Positions 1 through 6,125 of a stretch of DNA of 6,125 nt are shown here, in pieces. A program made the translations under genes and the position numbers. Source of the stretch: Hodarchaeum sp048939265. GTDB taxonomy: Archaea > Asgardarchaeota > Heimdallarchaeia > Hodarchaeales > Hodarchaeaceae. Position 1 is the stretch's first letter. Each line of letters begins with the position of its first letter. The stretch lies in assembly GCA_048939265.1 (NCBI GenBank), contig JBHLPQ010000214.1:1-6125 (forward strand), given 5' to 3'. The notes beneath the pieces were generated by a model. It had not been told where the DNA came from, made no database searches, and saw nothing but the letters and a program-made list of their open reading frames with translations.

Positions 1-21
1 TCAAATGAATAATGAGCTATA

Positions 22-25
22 GAGG
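22..25 (+). promoter_or_regulatory. GAGG ribosome-binding motif before the probable true ligase start
   Basis: GAGG (within AGAGGA, 21-26) lies 9 bases before CTG 35 and 3 bases before ATT 29, both in the ligase frame. It is 36 bases before ATG 62, too far to serve that codon, which has no purine-rich stretch of its own. The motif follows directly on the TAG at 20-22, which may end an upstream gene. This is inferred from spacing and needs N-terminal evidence. Confidence 0.4.
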
Positions 26-61
26 ACGATTGACCTGGAATTCAAACAATTTTGCGATATT

Positions 62-1741
62 ATGGAGGAAATTGATGCTACTAGTAAGAAGAATGAAAAA
101 GTTGCCTTATTTGCTTCGTTTTTACAGCAATTATCTCTAGCAGAACTCCCCCTTGTCTGCTACTATGCTACAGGCCAAGCATTTTCTGAAACATCAGGTA
201 AGAAGATTCAATTTGGTTGGAGTTCGTTTATGAGCGTAGTCCATCAGTTAACAAACAGAACACGTGCTGATCTTCGGGGATTTTATAGAACAAATGCAGA
301 TTTGGGGAGTTTAGTTGAGTTCGCATTGGCAAAAAGGAAACCTCAACCCCAACAGTTAGGAAGCTATTTTGGACAGATGGAGAGTGATGAAAATACAATT
401 GAAGGGATCCATGAGTCTTTAAGGAAAATAGCTTCCTATAAGGGAAAGGGGTCGCTAAAAGCTAAGAAAAATCAATTATTACAATTACTAAGACACTGCT
501 CACCTTTGGAAGCAAAGTATGTTGCTCGAATTATCACCTCTGACACAAGAACAGGTTTTAGGGGGGGATTGTTGTTAGATGCGATAACCAAAGCCTTTGA
601 CCGCCAAAGTAGCTCCGTAAGATACGCATATATGGTTCTTAGTGATGTCGGAGAAGTCGCTGTAGTAGCTAAAAATCACACTTTAGATCTATTATCATTA
701 AAGCCACGAGTTTTCCATCCTTTGCGTTCCATGTTGGCATCAAAAGCTGAAACGATTGAAGATGCGCTGGGTAGCAATAAAACATTGATATGTGAACCTA
801 AAATAGATGGTTTTCGTGCACAACTTCATATTGATGAGAATGAGTGTAGACTTTACTCACGAAATCTTGAAGATGTCACTCATGCATTCCCAGAAATTAT
901 TACCTCATTTTCCGATGATCTAAGAAAAGATTTAGCTCCCACTATTCTTGATGGAGAAGTTGTCGCACTTGTTGATGGAAAACCTGTTTTCTTTCAAGAC
1001 TTATTAACTCGTATTCAACGAAAGCGAGATATTCATGCTTCAGTCGAATCTACCCCTTGTTATTACTATGTCTTTGATATTCTGTTATACCAGCAAGAAT
1101 CTCTTTTAAACACTCCTTTGATAAAACGGAAGGAATTGATAAATTTTTTGATTCCTGATATAAAAAACATCATGAAAATGGAATATTACGAATATGAGGA
1201 TGTAGTAGAAATCCAAAATCAACTTGAAAGGGCTATTCGGAACGGGTCCGAGGGTTTAATGTTAAAAGATCCTCTATCGGAATATCAAGCGGGAAAACGA
1301 GGGAAGGGGTGGTTAAAACTCAAAGTTACCTTGCCAACTCTTGATTTAACTATTATTGGAGCAGAATGGGGGCATGGTAGACGAACTGGATGGTTATCGA
1401 ATTATCATTTAGCAGCACAAGGTGAAAATGACTATCATATGATCGGTAAAACTTTCAAAGGGTTGACTGACAATGAATTTATCCAGTTAACTGAGCAACT
1501 ACAGGAATTGGAAGTATCAAAAGAATCGTATGGAATACGTGTCCAACCAAAAATAGTAGCAGAAGTCGAATTTGATAATATTCAGGAATCATCAAAATAT
1601 CCGTCAGGTATGGCATTGCGTTTCGCAAGAATAAAAAGAATTAGGAATGACAAAGATATTGATGATATAGACACGATCGAAACAGTTAGACAGCTATATC
1701 AAGAGCAACTACAGCGTCAAAAACGAGCTGAAAAAGCGTGA
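62..1741 (+). CDS. lig: ATP-dependent DNA ligase (archaeal replicative Lig1 type)
   Basis: Seals nicks in duplex DNA during lagging-strand synthesis and repair, using ATP to adenylate a lysine. The 559 residues show the whole archaeal Lig1 layout. An alpha-helical DNA-binding domain spans about 1-215. The nucleotidyltransferase core carries motif I EPKIDGFR with catalytic K247, YSRNLEDVT (265-273), LDGEVV (296-301), YYVFDIL (335-341), EGLMLKD (397-403) and WLKLK (417-421). An OB fold ends with motif VI, RIKRIRNDK (523-531). Q97/Q98...Y102-F103 lies where the Thermococcales enzymes have a PCNA-contact loop, but it is a poor PIP box. ATG 62 is the first standard start, yet it has no ribosome-binding motif. 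The frame stays open back to the TAG at 20-22, and the upstream codons resemble the family N-terminus, so the protein is probably about 9-11 residues longer (ATT 29 or CTG 35). Its stop overlaps the next gene. The family is certain; the start is not. Confidence 0.95.
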   Translation: MEEIDATSKKNEKVALFASFLQQLSLAELPLVCYYATGQAFSETSGKKIQFGWSSFMSVVHQLTNRTRADLRGFYRTNADLGSLVEFALAKRKPQPQQLGSYFGQMESDENTIEGIHESLRKIASYKGKGSLKAKKNQLLQLLRHCSPLEAKYVARIITSDTRTGFRGGLLLDAITKAFDRQSSSVRYAYMVLSDVGEVAVVAKNHTLDLLSLKPRVFHPLRSMLASKAETIEDALGSNKTLICEPKIDGFRAQLHIDENECRLYSRNLEDVTHAFPEIITSFSDDLRKDLAPTILDGEVVALVDGKPVFFQDLLTRIQRKRDIHASVESTPCYYYVFDILLYQQESLLNTPLIKRKELINFLIPDIKNIMKMEYYEYEDVVEIQNQLERAIRNGSEGLMLKDPLSEYQAGKRGKGWLKLKVTLPTLDLTIIGAEWGHGRRTGWLSNYHLAAQGENDYHMIGKTFKGLTDNEFIQLTEQLQELEVSKESYGIRVQPKIVAEVEFDNIQESSKYPSGMALRFARIKRIRNDKDIDDIDTIETVRQLYQEQLQRQKRAEKA

Positions 1742-2046
1742 CAACACAGAGAAGCACGAAGCGAAAAAAAGGGCAAGCATGTGTTAACCATCCCAATCGT
1801 TTTGAAACAAAAGAATGTGAGCGCTGTAATGAGTTCTTTTGCGAAGAATGTATAATTGAAGATTGGTCGGTAAACTTTTTCCAACAGTTTATCGGTCAAA
1901 AACGGGATTTTATCCAAAAAACTTATTGCAAACCATGTTACCGACGCGTTGCACAGATTCGGATGATAGCTTATATTGGATTGTTGGTACTCTTTGGTGG
2001 TCCTATTGCGCTATGGTTTATTTCAAATGTCTTTTTCAGACCATGA
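1738..2046 (+). CDS. Small B-box-like zinc finger protein with C-terminal membrane anchor
   Basis: Function unknown. The 102 residues begin with a basic stretch (TKRKKGQ), followed by C15-x2-H18-x8-C27-x2-C30-x4-C35-x2-C38 and then C64-x2-C67. The first six ligands match the spacing of a B-box zinc finger; the final His pair of a classical B-box appears to be replaced by the C64/C67 pair, so two zinc ions could be bound. One hydrophobic helix at about 77-97 ends three to five residues from the C-terminus. Arg residues just before it (69, 70, 75) suggest a cytoplasmic zinc finger and a tail-type anchor. The start is GTG in a GTGA overlap with the ligase stop, which implies translational coupling; the gene has no separate ribosome-binding motif. 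The zinc finger most likely mediates protein contacts at the membrane, but nothing in the sequence names a partner. Confidence 0.85.
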   Translation: MTTQRSTKRKKGQACVNHPNRFETKECERCNEFFCEECIIEDWSVNFFQQFIGQKRDFIQKTYCKPCYRRVAQIRMIAYIGLLVLFGGPIALWFISNVFFRP

Positions 2047-2073
2047 AAACATGGGCCTACTTTCTTATTATGG

Positions 2074-3756
2074 ATGATTGTCGCTTTGCCCTCACATTCT
2101 TTGAAAGACTATCAAGTGAACCGTCATGATCGGGGAGTGTATGATAAGCGTAACACGATCAATGATTTAACTGGGAAGGAATGGCTCTTTTCCACAAAAA
2201 CGGTTATCCCAAAAGCTTACCCCCGAATATACCTGCATGATGAGGAGAGTGGGTATCATAACCCTATTCCTTTCAATTTGAGTGAAGAACTGATTGAAAC
2301 TTTTTCAAAACCTGGAGAAACAGTCTTGGATCCCTTTGCAGGAATCGGAAGTACATTAATAGGGTGTTTTTATGCAAATTCTAATTCTCCAACTGCTAAA
2401 AGAAAATGTGTGGGCATAGAACAGAATGCATCACATTTAAGAGGATATTATCACTTACTAGAATCCTTAAACATCCCTGATCAGGGAATGATCTCTGGTG
2501 ATCCTACAGAAATCTTATCAGAAATTGAGTCTGTAGATTTCGTTCTCACTGACATTCCAGTTTGGAACGTTTCGGGGGCTACAAGTGTTGGCATGAATCT
2601 ACGCCAATATCAAAAAAATCCTATAAAAACTTTACAACGATGGATCACATCAATTGTTAGCCTTCTTTCGCAAACGAAAGACAAATTAAAAGAATTAAAG
2701 TATTTTGTCATTACCATTCCAGACGGGCCTCATGAAAAAGATTATCCACCTTTGAATTTTGCCCTTTCAGGGATTCTAAGTTATCAATTACCAAAAATAG
2801 GACTAATTTTAAAAGCTGAAAGAATTTGGTTCGAAAATGAATCACAAAAAAAACTAGACACTTTCAACGAGTTGGCTAGACGGTTCTTAGTCTTTCGCAA
2901 AGAATCAGTTCTTACAGATCAACTTAGATTAGAATCGCTATTTTTTGAAAGAAAAGTTCCTATAGGTAACACTAACATTATACACAAGTCTTATCCACCC
3001 TCCTTCGATCATAAACTTCGAAGTGAACACGGGGGGATGAAACCCCCAGAATTGGCTCACTTACTTATTGAAAACTACTCTAAAAATCAGAAAGATTTCA
3101 TATTAGATCCTTTCGCTGGAGTTGGGGGAACTCTATTGGGAGCAAGTCTAGCTGGAAAAAAGGCCATAGGAATCGATATTAATGCCCGTTGGAAGGCCAT
3201 ATACCAACAAGTATCGCAGAATCATGGGCTTAAACTTCAGGAATTTCTCATAGGAGACTCGCGTCAATTGATTAGAGATTCTATTCAAGATGGAGAAATT
3301 GATTTAATCCTGACAGATGTTCCCTATTGGGCAATGGACAAGCTTTTAAAAACTCGAGGACGGTTTTCTAGAGCTGGTGAGGAATCTCGAGGTAAATTAC
3401 CTTCCCCCCTCCATCATTTTAACCAGGCCTCCATTCTTACAATTGACGAATGGCTTGAATTGCTAAAAACGGTTTTTAGTCATTGTTATCCTAAGCTCAT
3501 TGATGGAAAATACTTGGTGGTTTTCATTGGTAATATGTATCGAACCATCAAGGAAACGACAAAAGGAAAAGTTAGAAAGGTAGGAAAATATTTATTCTTA
3601 TCATCGATGTTAGCTAAAGTGTTATTAGATATTGGCTACTCTTTTGAAGAGGAAATAATCTGGTACGCGCCAGATAAAGCTTTGCATGTATTTGGATACC
3701 CCTTTTCGTACATTCCCAGTATTGTTCATCAATCCATTCTTGTCTTTACGAAGTAA
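2074..3756 (+). CDS. Tandem two-domain DNA methyltransferase-like protein
   Basis: Probably an S-adenosylmethionine-dependent amino-methyltransferase acting on DNA (N4-cytosine or N6-adenine); target unknown. After the family-like NDLTGKEWL segment (30-38), half one has the SAM-binding DPFAGIG (86-92), acidic E116 in GIE, and a motif IV position reading TDIPVW (159-164). Half two repeats the plan: DPFAGVG (345-351), GIDIN (366-370), GDSRQL (394-399) and TDVPYW (414-419), and it ends in the family-typical IPSIVHQSILVF. Neither half has the textbook DPPY or SPPY. TDVPY keeps Pro and Tyr and may be active, whereas DIPVW lacks the aromatic residue and may be structural or for target recognition. 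ATG 2074 lies 27 bases after the zinc finger gene with no good ribosome-binding motif, so the start is uncertain within about 20 codons. No restriction endonuclease is visible. An RNA substrate (Trm11-like) is less likely, as no THUMP domain is seen. Confidence 0.85.
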   Translation: MIVALPSHSLKDYQVNRHDRGVYDKRNTINDLTGKEWLFSTKTVIPKAYPRIYLHDEESGYHNPIPFNLSEELIETFSKPGETVLDPFAGIGSTLIGCFYANSNSPTAKRKCVGIEQNASHLRGYYHLLESLNIPDQGMISGDPTEILSEIESVDFVLTDIPVWNVSGATSVGMNLRQYQKNPIKTLQRWITSIVSLLSQTKDKLKELKYFVITIPDGPHEKDYPPLNFALSGILSYQLPKIGLILKAERIWFENESQKKLDTFNELARRFLVFRKESVLTDQLRLESLFFERKVPIGNTNIIHKSYPPSFDHKLRSEHGGMKPPELAHLLIENYSKNQKDFILDPFAGVGGTLLGASLAGKKAIGIDINARWKAIYQQVSQNHGLKLQEFLIGDSRQLIRDSIQDGEIDLILTDVPYWAMDKLLKTRGRFSRAGEESRGKLPSPLHHFNQASILTIDEWLELLKTVFSHCYPKLIDGKYLVVFIGNMYRTIKETTKGKVRKVGKYLFLSSMLAKVLLDIGYSFEEEIIWYAPDKALHVFGYPFSYIPSIVHQSILVFTK

Positions 3757-3771
3757 ATGAGACTAGTGGAT

Positions 3772-5664
3772 TCATTTATTTCGTCGGTTCCCTAGATGGA
3801 AAGCAAGAGCCATGAAAGTCATTACCAACAAAAACCCTGGGATCGGAATGCCATTTGTGGAGTGTGTGTTTTCACTGGACGATTGGGAAACAGTAGAGAA
3901 TTCGACCGTAAATAGTTCTGAGAACGCATATCCACTATGGGTAGAGTTGAAAAAACAATACTTCACTCGATATGTATTGTTATCCTCTGCTAAACTTGAA
4001 AGATCAATAGAGTCGGACATCCAGAAGCTGACATCAGAATTAAAAGTCAGATTACCACTAATACCAGTGGAATCACCTGATTCTGTTAATATGGTATAAG
4101 TGGCCCCATCTGCTTCTTCCCAATAATAACCATTTTGGTCAGATACATTTATCTCAAAAAGTTGAAGTGAGAGGCCATTAAGTGAGATTGATAGTATTCC
4201 TGGAGAAATTACTACCCCCATGGGATTGATCATAAACCAATAGTCTTGTGCTGGGGCAGGATCGTCATCACTATAATCATTTCTGCCAATGGAGGTGTAC
4301 GAACTAATTGTCAAGACGATTTCATCGGCAGAGACACCATGGTCTTCTATCGAAAAGGTTCCAAAGTTATCAGGAGAGATTTCAACGGGAATTACTATTG
4401 TGTTGCGAGGTGTTGATGTATTGTTTGTTAGAATGGCTGTAACCAGGAACTTAGTGTTCAGTTTACCTTGAAACTCTAAGAAAAAAGGTTGTCCCATCCG
4501 TGAGGTGAACCTTAGGTAATCAGTACCCCAGTATGGAACAGAATTCTCAGTTCGGGGGAGAGTAGACGCAAAATATGTATCCTCTACAGACATACTAAGG
4601 GATATATTGTAGTATCCATATGATCCGTTCGCAAACGAAGTATCATCAAGAAAATTGGCTATTGTCCAATTACGAAAAACTTCCTTAAATTGCACTAGAT
4701 AACCTTCATTTTTAAGAGCCTGTAACACACTCTCTATCCCATTATCGGGGTGGGTTACAATTTTTTGGATAATTTGAGAACCCCCATAATGTTCCGCAAG
4801 ATAAAGGAAAAATGCATAAGATGCCCCATAATTTGCCAATACTAGATTTCCATTATAATCCCAATACGTCAATGAAACATCGGGATGCGAGCTAAATGCG
4901 GATCTATATGTAGTAGAGGTGCTAAAGGGATCTTTTCCAATAAGGTATTCAGCAAACATTGATGCCCCCTCATCAAGCCAGATATTCTCATCGTCATCAT
5001 GCCCAAAGTGGATCATATGCTGGAACTCATGAGCCAAGGTTTCAAAATCACCATCTTCTAAGTGATCTAACCCTTCTTTCCCATCAATACAGAGAATTTC
5101 TGCCTCGTTACTATCTGAATACTGAGACTTTGGATATTGGTTAAGAGGATAGAAAAAGCCAGCAACATATTGATAATCTCCCATTCCATCAATAATATCA
5201 AAAACTAGGATAATAATTTTCCCATTTTCATCTATATCAGGAGGAGAGCCATAAAATTCGTAGAGAACTGGGTAAATAACAGTCTCAAAAGTATGATTCA
5301 TGGCTATGAAGGTAGTGTTCGGAATTGTTGATAAATCTGAATATATGAAGTTATGGGGTCCCATTGCCCTTAAGGTTGCATTGATTTCATAATGCTCTAG
5401 TGGATCAGATGAAACATCAGGAACAATAAAAATCCTCCATTCTTCATATTCTTGATTTTGGGCAGTTTCAGGAATTGGGGAAGGAGGATCCTGATCGAAC
5501 ACCTCCTTATTCTTAATTTCAGATTGAATAGGAGGTTTTGAATTAGTTTGGATGTCATTATGAACATTTTCGTGCTCAATCGTTGATGGTTGAATGAACA
5601 TGGACCATGTAGTCGTAGCAATCAGTAGTAACAGAATTAATGATACAATTTTTGAGAAGTACAA
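3772..5664 (-). CDS. Secreted M30-like zinc metallopeptidase with C-terminal membrane anchor
   Basis: Probable extracellular protease of 630 residues. A hydrophobic signal segment (about 5-19) leads to a Pro/Glu/Asn-rich linker (about 24-72). The catalytic region follows: DIDENGKIIIL (143-153), VAGFFYP (167-173), then HEFQH (212-216) with H212 and H216 as zinc ligands and E213 as general base. W229-L-D-E-G233 provides E232 as the likely third ligand, the HExxH...E arrangement of hyicolysin-like (M30) enzymes. About 375-590 is beta-rich, probably Ig- or PPC-like modules. Twelve N-glycosylation sequons fit an exported protein. The C-terminus reads IPIPGF (606-611), a hydrophobic helix and RRNK, resembling PGF-type sorting or anchoring tails. 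The start is TTG 5664: an in-frame stop lies four codons upstream, GGTGA is well spaced, and the next Met (22) would discard the signal segment. The gene converges on the methyltransferase. Substrate unknown. Confidence 0.85.
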   Translation of the reverse strand: MYFSKIVSLILLLLIATTTWSMFIQPSTIEHENVHNDIQTNSKPPIQSEIKNKEVFDQDPPSPIPETAQNQEYEEWRIFIVPDVSSDPLEHYEINATLRAMGPHNFIYSDLSTIPNTTFIAMNHTFETVIYPVLYEFYGSPPDIDENGKIIILVFDIIDGMGDYQYVAGFFYPLNQYPKSQYSDSNEAEILCIDGKEGLDHLEDGDFETLAHEFQHMIHFGHDDDENIWLDEGASMFAEYLIGKDPFSTSTTYRSAFSSHPDVSLTYWDYNGNLVLANYGASYAFFLYLAEHYGGSQIIQKIVTHPDNGIESVLQALKNEGYLVQFKEVFRNWTIANFLDDTSFANGSYGYYNISLSMSVEDTYFASTLPRTENSVPYWGTDYLRFTSRMGQPFFLEFQGKLNTKFLVTAILTNNTSTPRNTIVIPVEISPDNFGTFSIEDHGVSADEIVLTISSYTSIGRNDYSDDDPAPAQDYWFMINPMGVVISPGILSISLNGLSLQLFEINVSDQNGYYWEEADGATYTILTESGDSTGISGNLTFNSDVSFWMSDSIDLSSLAEDNNTYRVKYCFFNSTHSGYAFSELFTVEFSTVSQSSSENTHSTNGIPIPGFLLVMTFMALAFHLGNRRNK

Positions 5665-5827
5665 GAGTAGTAATCACCAAAGATGAAAGAGTTTTAGGTT
5701 TATTCTCTGAATTCTAGTTTTAATAGAGTCCTAATGTACCTATTCAAATGGATATCGAAATAAAAGGGTGAGTCCCAAACAAAGAGAGTTCTATTTTTTT
5801 CCGGTTATAATCGAAAAGCTCGGATTA
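5665..5827. other. Intergenic region between ABC ATPase and peptidase
   Basis: This is the only sizeable gap in the window (163 bases). Read on the minus strand it would hold the 3' end of the ABC transcript and any promoter of the peptidase. T-rich CTTTTATTTC (5766-5757) could serve as an archaeal terminator, and AT-rich CTATTAAAAC (5725-5716) could serve as a TATA element, but both are weak in such AT-rich DNA. I see no tRNA, no long inverted repeat and no small gene. Confidence 0.4.
5674..5678 (-). promoter_or_regulatory. GGTGA ribosome-binding motif that decides the TTG start of the peptidase
   Basis: On the minus strand GGTGA ends 9 bases before TTG 5664. With the in-frame TGA at 5676-5674, which it overlaps, it leaves TTG as the only sensible start that keeps the signal segment. 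Confidence 0.6.
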
Positions 5828-6125
5828 TCATAAGTAGGAATCAGAGATAATGTGCCCGTCTTCCATTTTAATTAAGCGCATACCCGCTTTTAACATCTCT
5901 TCGTCATGTGTTACACAAACAATGGTTTTTTTATGTGTTTGATTGAGGGATCTTAATAAGGTCATTATTTCATGGCCTGTGGCCGAATCTAGATCTCCTG
6001 TGGGTTCATCCGCTAGTATAACCTCTGGGTCATTCGCTAAAGCTCGGGCAATACCTATTCGTTGTTTCTCTCCTCCTGAAAGTTCGTGTGGTTGATGATT
6101 TTTTCGTTTTTCTAGATTAACTAAC
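5828..6125 (-). CDS. ABC transporter ATP-binding protein, LolD/MacB type (5' part beyond window)
   Basis: C-terminal 98 residues of an ABC ATPase; the Walker A half lies beyond position 6125. Visible in order are the signature LSGGEKQRIGIARAL (residues 15-29 of the fragment), Walker B with D-loop VILADEPTGDLDS (35-47), and the switch histidine in VTHD (71-74). It ends at the TGA at 5830-5828. The DEPTGDLDS form and a short tail directly after the switch region are typical of the LolD/MacB/FtsE group, which works with FtsX-like permeases to move lipoproteins, peptides or drugs, or to transmit mechanical force, rather than classical import. The permease is not in view and may lie upstream. The peptidase follows 163 bases downstream on the same strand, so co-transcription is possible but not shown. 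Function beyond this family level cannot be stated. Confidence 0.93.
   Translation of the reverse strand, partial: LVNLEKRKNHQPHELSGGEKQRIGIARALANDPEVILADEPTGDLDSATGHEIMTLLRSLNQTHKKTIVCVTHDEEMLKAGMRLIKMEDGHIISDSYL

Noticed and set aside
1863..2042. Second frame across the zinc finger gene.
   Set aside because: It overlaps a gene with clear zinc ligands and a membrane helix; only its last 28 codons, from ATG 2043, deserved comment.
2044..2073. Zinc finger gene and methyltransferase share a reading frame separated by one TGA, as in a recoded or read-through fusion.
   Set aside because: The zinc finger protein ends naturally after its membrane helix, and the intervening codons show no conserved pattern or visible recoding element; coincidence is simpler.
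2664..2681. Perfect 7-base inverted repeat with a four-base loop (TCTTTCG/CGAAAGA).
   Set aside because: It lies mid-gene in the methyltransferase with no T-run after it. A shared 12-base core also occurs at 4628-4639, about as expected by chance in 6 kb.
2074..3756. Restriction-modification or other defence system around the methyltransferase.
   Set aside because: No nuclease, specificity subunit, helicase or other defence gene is in the window; the neighbours are a ligase, a small zinc finger protein and a secreted protease.
3812..4099. Plus-strand open frames within the peptidase (also at 4289-4471 and 4959-5144).
   Set aside because: They are antisense to a well-supported gene and show no recognisable domain or start context.
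5716..5766. Candidate TATA box and T-rich terminator upstream of the peptidase.
   Set aside because: They are too weak in AT-rich DNA to list as separate features; transcription start and end mapping would decide.

Overview
The window looks archaeal, most likely from an Asgard-type (Heimdall-like) lineage, though this is inferred from gene content and no marker proves it. The signs are: an ATP-dependent replicative DNA ligase of the archaeal/eukaryotic Lig1 type; a small membrane-anchored B-box-like zinc finger protein; a secreted, sequon-rich metallopeptidase ending in an IPIPGF-transmembrane-basic tail; and AT-rich, tightly packed genes with GTG and TTG starts.

Left block (+ strand, about 20-3756): three genes read as one probable operon. 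They are the DNA ligase, a 102-residue zinc finger/transmembrane protein whose GTG start overlaps the ligase stop (GTGA), and, 27 bases after that, a 560-residue protein with two DNA-methyltransferase-like domains. The ligase frame stays open upstream of its first ATG, and the extra residues look homologous to the family N-terminus. The real start may therefore be a rare codon behind a GAGG ribosome-binding motif.

Right block (- strand, 3772-6125): a secreted M30-like zinc peptidase converges on the methyltransferase with only 15 bases between the two stop codons. Behind it, cut by the window end, is the C-terminal half of an ABC transporter ATPase of the LolD/MacB type. The 163 bases between these two genes hold a clear ribosome-binding motif for the peptidase but no promoter or terminator I can name with confidence.

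Functionally the left operon acts on DNA (nick sealing plus probable base methylation), with a membrane zinc finger protein of unknown role between the two enzymes. The right block concerns the cell surface. I see no RNA gene, CRISPR array, insertion sequence or restriction endonuclease. The most interesting points are the ligase-zinc finger-methyltransferase linkage, the divergent catalytic motifs of the double methyltransferase, the probable non-standard ligase start, and the peptidase's C-terminal sorting-like signal.
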